A DNA stretch of 64,000 nt from Flaccisagitta enflata (lineage: Eukaryota > Chaetognatha > Sagittoidea > Aphragmophora), in assembly GCA_965153355.1 (NCBI GenBank), contig OZ231126.1, positions 97,650,001 through 97,714,000 on the forward strand, read 5' to 3'. The first letter of the stretch is position 1. Each line of letters opens with the position of its first letter. Below, one piece after another: positions 48,850 through 61,937 of this stretch. Under the pieces are notes generated by a model. That model had not been told where the DNA came from and made no database searches. It worked only from the letters and a program-made list of their open reading frames with translations. Position numbers and translations under genes: made by a program.

Positions 48850-51800
48850 GATCTCGTCTAGACTTAACGGACTTTTGTAGCACATACGGACAGACGGACA
48901 GACCTCTTATAGAGATGCGAGGACACGTCTAAAAATGATCAGGGGGAGTGGTTAGTGAGTAATTGGGAGATGGATAAAAAGGATTTTTTGAGAGTAGGGA
49001 CAAGCAGACACCACACATATGCAGACCGGACAGACAGACCTCTTATAGAATGCGACGCATCTAAAAATGATCAGGGGTGGATTGATGATGATTGAGATGG
49101 ATGAGGGTACGAGAGTAAGGTGCTGAGACATACATACATACAGGCGGACAGACGGAGCCCTCTTATAAAGATACGAGACATCTAAAGCTAATCCAAGGAG
49201 GTAGTTGGTAGTAATTGGGAGAATGAATAGAAATTTTGGTAAAGGTGCTGGACATACACCCACATACAGACGGGCGGACAGACCCTCTTATAGAGATGTG
49301 AGACGCATCTAAAAATGATCGAGGCGGATTGGTGAGTGATTGGGAGAGATGGATAAGGGGATTTTTTGAGAGGTAGGGTTAACGGACGCCCCTTTTTATA
49401 CAGACGGACGGACAGACCCTCTTATATAGAGATGCGAGGACGCATCTAAAAATGCTCAGGAGTGGTTGGTGAGTGATTGGAGATGGATAAGGGGATTTTG
49501 GTAGGTTATGGACACAACCATACATACGGACAGGCCAGACCAGACCCTCTTATAGGAATGCGAGTACGCATCATAAAGGGTGAATGAAAACGTGGTAGTT
49601 GGTGAGTGATTGGAGATGGATGAGATTTTTGAGTGGGTTAACGGACATGCCCCGCCACATACGGACGGGCAGACAAGACCCTCTTTTGGAGATGCAAGGA
49701 CACATCTAAAAATGATTGGGGGTAGTTGGTGAGTGATTGGAGATAGATAAACGGGATTTTTGAATATGGGTCAACATACTGACATATGGACAGATGGAGA
49801 GATGGATCTTCTTAAAGAGATACAAGGACGCAACTAAAAATGATAGGGGGTAGTTGGTGAGTGATTGGAGATGGATAAGCAAGATTTTTGAACTTGGGTT
49901 AACATACAGACATATGGAGGGACAGACGGATGGACCCTCTAATAGAGATGCAAGGACGCAACTAAAAATGATTGGGGATAGTTGGTGAGTGATCGAAGAT
50001 GGATACGCGGGATTTTTTAACTTGGGTTAATATACGGACATACGGAAGGAGGAAAGAAAGACCCTCTTATAGAGATGCCAGGAGGCGTTAAAAATGATTG
50101 GGGGTAGTTGGTAAGTGATCGAAGATGGATAAGCGGGATTTTTGAACTTGAGTTAATATACAGACATACGGAAGGATGGACAGACAGACCCTCTTATAGA
50201 GGAGGCATCTAAAAATGATTGGGGGTAGTTGGTGAGTGTTTGGAGATGGATAAGTGGGATTTCGAAGTGAGTTAACGGACATACATACATCTGGAATAGG
50301 ACGGACAGACCCTCTTATAGAGATGCGAGGCAGCATCTAAAATGATCCAGGGGTAGTTTGGTGAGTGATTGGGAGATGGAAGTAGAGGGATTTTTTTTGA
50401 GGTAGGGTGCGGACATACACTACATACGGACAGACCGACGGACAGACCCTCTTATAGAGATGCGAGACACCATCTAAAGCCAATCAGGGTGGTTGGTGGA
50501 TTGATTGGAGATGGATAAGGGGATTTTTGAGGTAAGGTGCTGGACATACATACATCTGAACGGACGGATGGACGGACAGACAGACCCTCTTATAGAGATG
50601 CGAGGACGCATCTAAAAATGATCAGGGGTGGTTGGTGAGTGATTGGAGATGGATAAGCGGGATTTTTGAGGTAGGGTTAACGGACATACATACAGACGGA
50701 CGGACGGACAGACCCTCTTATAGAGATGCGAGGACGCATCTAAAAATGATCAGGGGTGGTTGGTGAGTGATTGGAGATGGATAAGGGATTTTTGGTAGGG
50801 TTAGCAGACGCATACATACATACGGACAGGCGGACGAACCCTCTTATAGAATGCGAGGACGCATCTAATAATGGTTACGAAGGGTTGGTGAGTGATTAGA
50901 ATGGATAAAGGAGATTTTGAGTAAGGTTAACAGACGCCGCCACATGCGGACGGGCGGACGAACCCTCTTATAGAGATGCGAGACGCATTTAAAAATGATC
51001 GAAATTAGTTGGTAGTGATTGGGAGGAGATGGATAAAGAGAGTTGCGAAGGTGGGTTATGATTTATACCATACATACGGAGCGACGGACGGACAGACCCT
51101 CTTATAGAGATGCGAGGACGCATCTAAAAATGATCAGGGGTGGTTGGTGAGTGATTGGAGATGGATAAGCGGGATTTTTGAGGTAGGGTTAACGGACATA
51201 CATACATACGGACGGACGGACAGACCCTCTTATAGAGATGCGAGGACGCATCTAAAAATGATCAGGGGTGGTTGGTGAGTGATTGGAGATGGATAAGCGG
51301 GATTTTTGAGGTAGGGTTAACGGACATACATACATACGGACGGACGGACAGACCCTCATAGAGGCACGAGACATCTAAAAATGTGGAAATCAGGAGTGGT
51401 TGGTAGTGATTTGGAGATGGATAAGAGTTTTTAGAGGTAGGGTTAGCGGACATACTACATACATACGGACGGACGGACAGACCCTCTTATAGAGATGCGG
51501 GGACGCATCTAAAAATGATCAGGGAGTGGTGGTAGTGATTGGAGAGATGGATGAGGATTTTGAGGTAGGAGGTTAACGGACATACATATACAGACGGACG
51601 GACCAGACCCTCTTATAAGTGCAGACGCATCTAAAGCCAATCAAGGTGGTTTGGTGGTGATTGGGAGATGGATAAGAGTTTTTGAGGTAGGGTTGCGGAC
51701 ATACATATACGGGCGGACAGACAGACCCTCTTATAGAGATCGAGACGCATCTAAAAATGATCCCAGAAGTGGTTGGTGAGTGATTGGAGATGGATAAGGA

Positions 51801-54660
51801 TTTTTGAGAGTAGTTGCGGACATACATACCTCACAGACCGACGGACAGGCCCTCTTATAGAGATGCGAGAACGCATCTAAAAATGATCAGGAGTGGTTGG
51901 TGAGTGATTGGAGATGGATAAGGGGATTTTGGTAGGGTTAACGGACATACCTTATGCGGACCGGACGGACAGACCCTCTTACCAGAGATGCGAGGACGCA
52001 TCTAAAAATGATCAGGAGTGGTTGGTGAAGTGATTGGGAATGGATAAGGGGATTTTGAGAGGTAGGGTTAACGGACATACATACATGCGGGCGGGCCGGA
52101 CCAGACCCTCTTGCAAAGATGGGGAGCGCATCTAAAAATGATCAGGAGTGGTTGGTGAGTGATTGGAGATGGATAAGAAGTTTTTGGTAGGGTTAACGGA
52201 CATACATACATACGGACGGACGGACAGACCCTCTTATAGAGATGCGAGGACGCATCTCCTAAAAAATGATCGAAATTTGGTTGGTGGTGATTGGAATGGA
52301 TAAGGATTTTGAGGGTAGGAGTTAGCAGGACGTACATACATACGGACGGACGGACAGACCCTCTTATAGAGATCGGACGAGAGTCGTGTAGGGAAAGAGT
52401 GTGCAGGAGTGGTTGGTGAGTGATTGGAGATGGATAAGCGGGATTTTTGAGGTAGGGTTAACGGACATACATACGTACGGACGGACGGACAGACCCTCTT
52501 ATAGAGATGCGAGGACGCATCTAAAAATGATCAGGGGTGGTTGGTGAGTGATTGGAGATGGATAAGCGGGATTTTTGAGGTAGGGTTAACGGACATACAT
52601 ACATACATACGGACGGACGGACAGACCCTCTTATAGAGATGCGAGGACGCATCTAAAAATGATCAGGGGTGGTTGGTGAGAAGTGATTGGGAGATGGATA
52701 AGGATTTTTGAGAGTAGGTTAACGGACGCCCACACATACATACGGACGGACGGACAGGTTGCGAGACATACATACATACGGGCAGGCAGACAGACCCTCT
52801 TATAGGAATGCAGGGTCCTGTAATCAAAGTGGTGGTAGTGGTGGGAGGCTGGATAAGAAATTTTGGGGGGTAAGGTTGCGGACATACATTACATACGGGC
52901 GGGCGGACAGACCTCTTATAGAATGCGAGACGCATCTACATGATCTGAGGTAGTTGGTAAGTGATTAGAATGAATGAGGAATTTTGTGAGTAGGTTGGGA
53001 CATACATACATACGGACGGACAGACAGACCCTCTTATAGAGATGCGAGGACGCATCTAAAAATGATCAAAGAGTAGTTGGTAGGTAATTGGAGAATGGAT
53101 AAGAGATTTTGGTAAAGGTGCGGACATACTTGCTCTGACAGGCAGACGAACCCTCTTATAGTCTTTTGAGGCAGCATCTAAAAATGATCAAGGTAATTTG
53201 GTAGTGATTGGGATGAGATAGAGATTTTGAAGTAGGGTTGCGGACATACATACACCTGGCCAGACAGACAGGCCCTCTTATAGAGATGCGAGCCGCATCA
53301 GCCAATCAAGGAGTGAATTTGGTAGGTAATTAGAGAATGAGTAAGGAATTTTGGTGAGGTGCATGAACATACATACACTCTGGTGTGAGCCAGACCAGAC
53401 CATCTTATAGGATGCGAGGACATCTAAAAATGATCAGGGGTGGTTGGTAGTGATTGAGATGGAATGGGGTTTTTGAGGTAGGGTTAACGGACATACATAC
53501 ATACGGACGACGGACAGACCCTCTTATAGAGATGAGAGCATCTAAAAATGATCAGATGGTTATGAGTGATTGGAGATGAGATTTTTGAGGTAGGTTAACG
53601 GACGACATACATACTGACGGACGACAGACCCTCTTATAGAGATGCGAGGCGCATCTAAAAATGATCAGGGGTGGTTGGTGAGTGATTGGAGATGGAATGG
53701 GGGATTTTGGTAGGGTTAACGGACATACATACATACGGGCGGACGGACAGACTCTCTTATAGAGATAAGGCGACTAAAAATGATCAGGGGTGGTTGGTGA
53801 GTGATTGGGATGGATAAAGGGATTTTGAGGTAGGGTTAACATACATACATAGGAGGAGACCGGACAGACCCTCTTATAGAGATGCAAGACGCATCTAAAA
53901 ACATCAGGTGGTTGGTGAGTGATTGAGATGGATAAGGGGATTTTTGAGGTAGGGTTAACGGACATACATACATACGGACGGACGGACAGACCCTCTTATA
54001 GAGATGCGAGGACGCATCTAAAAATGATCAGGGGTGGTTGGTGAGTGATTGGAGATGGATAAGCGGGATTTTTGAGGTAGGGTTAACGGACATACATACA
54101 TACGGACGGACGGACAGACCCTCTTATAGAGATGCGAGGACGCATCTAAAAATGATCAGGGGTGGTTGGTGAGTGATTGGAGATGGATAAGCGGGATTTT
54201 TGAGGTAGGGTTAACGGACATACATACATACGGACGGACGGACAGACCCTCTTATAGAGATGCGAGGACGCATCTAAAAATGATCAGGGGTGGTTGGTGA
54301 GTGATTGGAGATGGATAAGCGGGATTTTTGAGGTAGGGTTAACGGACATACATACATACGGACGGACGGACAGACCCTCTTATAGAGATGCGAGGACGCA
54401 TCTAAAAATGATCAGGGGTGGTTGGTGAGTGATTGGAGATGGATAAGCGGGATTTTTGAGGTAGGGTTAACGGACATACATACATACGGACGGACGGACA
54501 GACCCTCTTATAGAGATGCGAGGACGCATCTAAAAATGATCAGGGGTGGTTGGTGAGTGATTGGAGATGGATAAGCGGGATTTTTGAGGTAGGGTTAACG
54601 GACATACATACATACGGACGGACGGACAGACCCTCTTATAGAGATGCGAGGACGCATCTA
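48850..54660. repeat. Satellite array of 128-bp monomers between the DPH6 blocks
   Basis: About 45 monomers. Each has a GGTTAACGGACATACATACA segment, GGACGGACGGACAGACCCTC, TTATAGAGATGCGAGGACGC with ATCTAAAAATGATC, and GGTTGGTGAGTGATTGGAG. The GATGCGAGGACGCATC hairpin followed by TAAAAAT is the same tail design as the dispersed hairpin-tail family. The last six or so monomers (53900-54660) are essentially identical at exactly 128 bp. Monomers in the interior carry many scattered small insertions and deletions. No gene is present. Confidence 0.93.
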
Positions 54661-54744
54661 AAAATCGCGTTTTGAAAGTTCAGCTTGGCTTCCCTCATTC
54701 CTTGAAGAAATGAAACTCTCCCTACCAACGCACCCTCCGGCCCA

Positions 54745-55423
54745 TCGACATGTAACTAAACTTAGCGGTATGTTACTAACCTTAATTACTAATCATCGAC
54801 ATGTTACTAACCTTAGCGGCATGTTACTAACCTTAGTTACTAACCTTAGTTACTAACCATCGACATGTTACTAACCTTAGCGGCATGTTACTAACCTTAG
54901 TTACTAACCATCGACATGTTACTAACCTTTGCGGCATGTTACTAACCTTAGTTACTAACCATCGACATGTTACTAACCTTAGCGGCATGTTACTAACCTT
55001 AGTTACTAACCATCAACATGTTACTAACAATAGCGGCATGTTACTAACCTTAGTTACTAACCATTGACATGTTACTAACCTTAGCGGCATGTTACTAACC
55101 TTAGTTACTAACCATTGACATGTTACTAACCTCAGCGGGATGTTACTAACCTTAGTTACTAACCATCAACATGTAACTAACCTTAGGGGCATGTTACTAA
55201 CCTTAGTTACTAACCATCGACATGTTACTAACCTTAGCCGCATGTTACTAACCTTAGTTACTAACCATCAACATGTAACTAACCTTAGCGGCATGTTTCT
55301 GACCTTAGTTACTGACCATCGACATGTAACTAACCTTAGCGGCATGTTACTAACCTTAGTTATTAACCATCGACATGTAACTAACCTTAGCGGCATGTTA
55401 CTAACCATCGACATGTAACTAAC
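54745..55423. repeat. 51-bp minisatellite (right copy)
   Basis: Same unit as 35800-37150 but about half as long. It directly abuts the donor of the exon at 55424-55482. Array length therefore differs between the two blocks. Confidence 0.92.
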
Positions 55424-58400
55424 CTAAGCGGACCGCATCGAAGCGAGAAAACGCGAAGACTCGAGAACGTGATGCTGAAATCCTACGAAAAAGATATGGG
55501 CAATTAGTTGAATTACACTATTCAAAATAATGTTTTATGACTTAGGATTTCCAGATTTCCAGGATTTTATAGGATAGCAGATGTAAGGATGATTTGCAAG
55601 GTATCTTCTGTACCTTTAAGTTATTGATGATAAAATCGACGAGAGTGCAGACTTTGTCGTCGTTGACTCCTTTCTGTTTTTCCTCACAGTCGGTCATCGT
55701 CACCGTCACCAGAAACGCATAAGAATAGCTCCTGGAAATGTAAGGATTTCAGAATGATATAAAACAGTGGAAGGAATGTACCTAGTTATCTTTCATCCAC
55801 GATAGCGGGAATTGTCCATGTGGTATTGACCATCTACGCTGAGGAAGGGAAGCTAGTTGTTCTGACTGCCCCCCCCCCTCACTGTAATATCATTGCCATT
55901 GTAGTATCCTAATACTTCTTACTAGCTAATCCAAAGCCAGGTAAAATTTATCCAGGGATAGCTGCGCATAGTCTTGATAAACCCGCCTTTCCCCCCCACC
56001 CCCCCCCCCTCCATCCATCCAACAATTGAGCTCCATTCGATGTACCTCGACGAGTTGGTACAATGTTCCAAGATTTGGATTCTCAATTTGAAAATTCCCA
56101 AAGAGCAGACAGTTTCTCGGAATTGAGTGCTTCTTGAGCCATCCGTTGGCAGGGGCAAAGTGGCCAGACACTGCGGAAAATGCGATAATGGGCGATTGGG
56201 CGAACGATAAAAAAGGCGCATGAAATCGATAGTTTCTATAATGCTTTGCCATACACTTCAACGCATCTTTTCTCTCACATTAGCCATTACCGATCGCCTC
56301 GCCACTTGACCTTCCAAATAACTAAAATACATATTACTCCCATTTATACACGGCCATATCCACTTATCCACTGTAAGTCAAGATGTTTTTTCCTTCCTTT
56401 AGCAAAGTAACACAAAAGACCCTTATTGAAAAGGCTTCACTTTCGGATTTTCATCCAAAGAACGAACCTGCCACTCCAACGCGGCTCCTTTGGGCAATTC
56501 TGGCACCATTACGAAAAGACGCATACATTGAGAGATGTTGGAATTGCTTTTCTCCTGAGAGTAACGAAAAGAGAGACATTGATCTTGCATTGATCTTGTT
56601 AGTCGCGGACACGCAACTCTATGAGACGCTGTTAGTCCGTCCGTCCGTCCGTCCATCGATCACGCTCAAGTTGAAAAGTTTGATAACGCCTATTTAAGAT
56701 GCTTCGTGTGTCCGTGTGTGAGCGTTTTCTTTAAGCGTGTGTGACGTTTGTGTGTGTGAAAGAGTGGGGGATTGTGTGCCCCTGCCCACCGTCCGCAGCG
56801 GTATTGTAACCCCGGGTTTACGTCAAAACGCACCAAAACCGCGCTCGACAGAGAGTGGTAAGCTTTCAGAGAGCACTATTTGACTCAGCAAGTAATCATT
56901 TCGATACGTTCTTACAATAAGACCCAAAATTGGGGATGAGAAATATATATCTGCTGTGCCCGCTCATTCACCCCTCGCCTCAACCCGACCCCCCCCCCCT
57001 TCAGTCGAAGTCAAAAATGCATAAAGGGCATTTCCCGCCTTACCTTCACACTCATTTGTTTCCGTAAAACTCTTTTCCATTCCCGATTAGCCACTGCCAC
57101 AGTGGCAGGTTTTGTCACGAAACAGACCGCACTGCCAAAAATTGATGGTAAAGTTCTTTTTGTGAATTTGTTATAAAGAGATTTATGCAGCCTTTATTCC
57201 AATGACTGTAGATTTACCAGTTGTAGGCTTTATGAAGTTTGGCTATACCACTTAACGTCCGCAAGAATCTATTTGTTATATTATAGATGCGTTATCGCAG
57301 CTCAATAAAAGAGTGTCGGTCAGTCTATCGGTATGTCGCAACATCTCTTCCATAATCACGCGGATACCGCAACGAGTTACCCGGACGGGCTTGTTTCGGT
57401 TGATCGTTACAGATATGGCTCACCTGAATACGTTGTTAACATTGATGTGATTCCGCGGAACACCGGGGGCGTTTCCATGAGCGGTCACATGCAGAATGCG
57501 TGTGATGTGACGCATCACTAAAGCGGCCTGAAATGCAACGATGAAAGATGATAGGACGATCAATGAAGGATAGGATTCATTGCTGCGTTGCCGGCCGTGA
57601 ATGAACAGAGGCGTTTTCAGTCAAATGAAATACTTTAGCAATTGCACGTATATGTAAGCTAACAGAAAACAATTTACGAACTTAAACTTTTATGATCAAT
57701 AGGACAGGTCAAGTGTTGATTGACCTGAATGCGGACATCCGGCGATACAATCTCGAGAGTGGCGGGAATGAGGGCGATTTGTCCGGAGAGAGCGATGATA
57801 TTGTCGCAAGCCACGATCGCCTGAGCGTAAGGACCGATATTCGCCGGCGCCCAATGGGAGAGGGAAGAGACGTGGAGGAACCGTTGACGCTGTATTTTTT
57901 TAACAGATGGGCAAATGGTGGGTCATGATGTTCTACATGAAACCGTTTGTTTGTGAAAATAACCAACTGAAAAGGCGCAAATTCAAATTACCTGGTTGAC
58001 ATTGTTTACGCCGACGACGTCAAGCCAAAGCACGTCATTTGGAGGTAAGTTCAGCGAAATGCACGCGCGAGACGCCGGTGTACCCGTGAAGAATGCCTAC
58101 AAACCAAAATAAAACTAAGTGCAGTTGTGGGTAATCGGAGTTCTATTTCAGATGATTGGATACAGTAAAACCCAGCTTTAACAGACCCGCCTCTAACGGA
58201 ATTCCGCTTATGATAAATGATAACTTATAATACCTTCAATTTTTTTTTTATTCCTGTCATATTATCTGAAATAATTTTCCATTTATAACAAATAAGATTT
58301 GTCAATACCTTGAAATCCATTAAAGCAGGATCTTTAAAAAAACTATACGGTACCTTGAACGCAGGCATGCCTTAAAAGCGGGTGCGCTTAAGCAGAGCTC

Positions 58401-59638
58401 CGCTGTATCTGAAATTTAGCTTAATACTATCGAAAGTAGCTCAGCGGCAAAAGTACTGAAAATACGTACCTTGTATACTTGATTGACGATCTTGAAATGT
58501 TCCATCTTCCTCAAGTAAATATTGACGCCGACTATGTGATTGGTAGTGAGTCCATAGTTGTTAAGAGTGGCCGTCAACTTTTCCATGGCGGCGCGCGTGG
58601 CAGATTGTACACCGGCGTTTATCGTCACTTCCGTTTGCTCTCCGGATGAAGGCGGGAGACGACCTGAATTCGGTTATCAGATTGCATCGTCCTTTGACCC
58701 GAGTCGCGTTTAGTTCATTTATGGTGCCTCATGTCTGTCCGCGTCCGTTGATTGGTCGGGTAGTCGGCCTTTCCGTCACGCAAACGTTAAAACCACGCAA
58801 AACAGCTGATTTGGGCGTCTTTTTTATGTCTGCCGTTTCTCACGTCTTCTCCCGACTCGCATCCATTTTCAATAGGCCATTAATTCATTCATTCATTCAT
58901 TCATCAAGTCAGTCATTAATTTTTTCTATCATTCATTCACTCATTTGTGCACCCACTCATTCAAAACGTTCATTCACATAATCTAAATCCGCGAGGCGCA
59001 CATATTGGCCGTAACATGGCCTTGTTTATCGGAAATCTTCAAAGGCACTTTCCAGCTATAGAGGAGGCAATAGTCGCAAAAGCGTTAGATGGTCAGCGGA
59101 ACCCGTGCCCTGCTTAAGTAGGTTAGGAGTTTAGCTGAGGGAGGGAGCAGGGCAGCGGCCGGAAGGGATCGATGACCTATGCTTTCACACATATGGGGAA
59201 TTTTCTCCTCCTTCTCCTTAGCCTCCTCCTCCGAGTCTGGGAGACCCTCCTCGACGACGTTTTGCGCGGAAACGCGCGCGGTACGTCCTCCAAATAAGCG
59301 CGTGATCGTTCAACGACTCTCAAGACGCGCCAACATGGTTCCTTAATTAGCGTGCATGATTTTTTGATAATCGTGCATTTATAGTCGCGTGCACGCGACT
59401 CTACAACCCGCTTTGTCGGTCGGTCGGTTGGTCGGTCCATCGGTCACACTTTACTTTTTTTAAGATCTTATTTCTTTGACCTCCCTGCTTCTGCCCAAAT
59501 GGTCTGGTGACCTCAAATATGGCCCCTGTCCACCCGCACGCGACTTCGGTAGCCGTGTATCCGGCCTTGTTTATGATTCTCTCCCACTTGAGCACCAGCG
59601 TGGTTTGTACAAATAATCAATCGATCGATCGATCGATC

Positions 59639-59730
<92 letters not shown>

Positions 59731-60799
59731 TGACTCTCCATTGGTCTCTCTCCCTGACTCCCGCTCATGGTTGTTGCGAAAAAAAACAAGATGTCTCAAA
59801 GAGGAATGATAATACTAACACAATCACGCACCACACCACACCAACTATCTTACCTTGAACCCCTGTAACATAGAAGAAATCCTTTTCAGTGACGAGCTTG
59901 ACTTTTGTGTCGCCTTCGAGTTCTCTAAGAGCGCGTTTCTCCCTCGCAATCGACGCGGGGGAAGGACCGTCTTCCGCGTCCATGGCAACGTCCTCCTCCG
60001 CTCCGCTGTCCGCGCTGTCAGATTCAGAGTTGGCTTCCGTTTTAACGTGCTGCAAGGAGATCAGACGGAAAAAGCTTGAGAGTCAATACACACAAACGTT
60101 TTTATTCATAACATGATTATCCTCCATCCTGCAAGCAAGAACCTTTACAATTTGTGAAACAAAAGGACAAACGAAAGTAGATATGAGCTTCACTACGTAG
60201 AGCGCGTGTCAAAGCATTGAGCTATTTCATATACTCAATAATGCAATGAAGCTGCCTTCATGCAAATACAGAAATAACTACAAAAATCCCTCATGGGACA
60301 GTAAATAATAAGTTACATGCCTTTAACAGCGGGTGCGCTTTACTAAACCAAACCAAACGTACCGAGTTGGGCTCCGTTTTGATTTCTATCTTGACGGCGG
60401 TGCCACCATCTGGTTTATTGGAATTACTTCTGCCCGACGTGTTCCTCGATGTGGCTGCGCTGCCAGTGGAGCTAGAAGTAGAGTCCGATGAGGTCGACAA
60501 CCCGCTTCCGCCGGAAGTCGACGCCGACCGAGAAGGGTTACTGAGATTGATGACGGGGGCGACGACGGTAAGGGCGGAGGAGGAGGAGGCGGAAGTGGGG
60601 GAAGTATTTATGGATCCGGTCAACGGACCGTTGGAATGAGAACCTGATATGGAGAAAAGAAGAGATCGAAGCTGAGTTATACGGAATTCACAGACAACGA
60701 GATTTACAGATAAATAAATGGATACATTTTGAGGGATGGACACATAAAAGTTAAACAGATATTCAAAGAGACAAATAAAAGAGAAACATACATGGACAC

Positions 60800-60834
<35 letters not shown>

Positions 60835-61731
60835 TGGCTAAACAGACAAAATTGAATAGATAGACAGAAACACGTACACAGATACAGATAGACAAGCAGA
60901 GGTAGATTTGAAGATAGTTATAGAGATAGACGAATGTAAAATTATGAAACTACGACAACGCTCACTTGAGAAAACGTGATTGACGGTGGTGAGAGTTTCT
61001 TCGTCCGAGTCGACGTCGATATCACGAAGGACTTCATCCCCGAGGTCCATCGAATTCTTGACGGGCAACTTGAGAAGTTCGCGTCGACTCATCTTGGGTG
61101 CCAGTTTCGGAGCCAAATGACATTTCTTGACCTATACAGAAGAGAATGGTTTCGCTTTTACTTATGGCAACAAAACCGGGCCAGATTTCATCGTACTGTC
61201 GATCCATGTCCTATTCTCTCGAAATGTTATCTTGGTATGTCGGCGCCTTGTTATCTTCGGCAGAATATGAACAGCAATCTCGTCAAATTCAGTCTACTAC
61301 TCCACTTACTTTAAGATAGGCGACTGGTGCGAAAGCGTCGTCAGATTGCATAACAACTTCCTTTTGGTCGATGACGATGCGTTTCTTGAAGAGGGGACAG
61401 TCGAGCGTCAAAGATTCGTATTCCCCGCCTATCATTGATCAGATGGGAATGGACGAAATGATAGAACTGAAAATTTACAGATTTTAAGCCATAGGTAAAC
61501 ATCACACAACCCAGTGAGTCACCTTCGCCGCAAACGTTGTTGCCAAATCTGCCGGACATTCTCCGTAAATGGTCTTTCAATTCGGCGATGGTTTTGCCGA
61601 GATGCATGGCCGGTTCCAGTCCCAACGCCGCCACTTTAATGAGAATCGCTTCGATCTTGCATCCGACCATTTCTTCGATCAGCTCGTCTTGATCGCGTTG
61701 CCATAAATACGCCAATGGAGTCAGGTTTAAT
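55424..61731 (-). CDS. DPH6: DPH6 exons 4-17, right (first) copy
   Basis: Minus-strand exons: 61523-61731, 61310-61428, 60966-61131, 60363-60643, 59854-60049, 58470-58663, 57992-58096, 57725-57889, 57424-57527, 57044-57131, 56468-56554, 56046-56170, 55614-55731 and 55424-55482. All junctions are GT-AG and phases agree throughout. Together with exons 1-3 and a terminal exon they give 845 aa. In the full protein: ATP-pyrophosphatase to about residue 245 (GEGGEYESLTLDCPLF near 200), Ser-rich/acidic linker about 297-430 with SUMO-like IKTE and VKTE motifs, RidA-like domain 1 about 435-555 and RidA-like domain 2 from about 556 (SHWAPANIGPYAQ, AVCFVTKPATVAV, LFVMVPELPKGA). Human DPH6 has only the first domain; fungal and plant proteins have the long form. 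The last three exons are less certain than the rest. Confidence 0.9.
59381..59571 (-). mobile_element. Hairpin-tail family in a DPH6 intron (right block)
   Basis: Perfect AGTCGCGTGCACGCGACT hairpin, GGTC repeats, CACACTTTACTTTTTTTAAG, GCACGCGACTTCGGTAGCC and CCGGCCTTGTT. Followed by an ATCG tetranucleotide run and an ~88-bp TC tract (59640-59727), much longer than in the left block. Confidence 0.78.
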
Positions 61732-61937
61732 CTATGAATGAGTCAATGAAAAGGGGTGCATTTAGCGGTCCATTTTAGACTTTTTCATAAGTAAATCGAC
61801 CAGGTTGACTAGGTATCGGGCAAAAATATCAGCCAAATCAACCTTTTCATGATCTACATGGACATGATACCAAGCTTGATACGTATTCACAACCAACGTT
61901 TGGTTCCATATGTTAATCAACCATATATGTTGATCAC

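Larger units (their letters stand above)
54661..61793. repeat. Right copy of the duplicated DPH6 block (7.1 kb)
   Basis: Begins directly after the satellite at AAAAATCGCGTTTTGAAAG, sharing AAAAAT with the last satellite monomer, and ends at CATAAGTA near 61793. Beyond that the sequence continues uniquely into DPH6 exon 3. It lacks the large insertions of the left block, so it is closer to the ancestral arrangement. Confidence 0.9.

Noticed and set aside
54000-54660. CRISPR-like regularity of the 128-bp repeats
   Set aside because: Whole monomers are repeated without unique spacers, in a eukaryotic intron context; this is a satellite.
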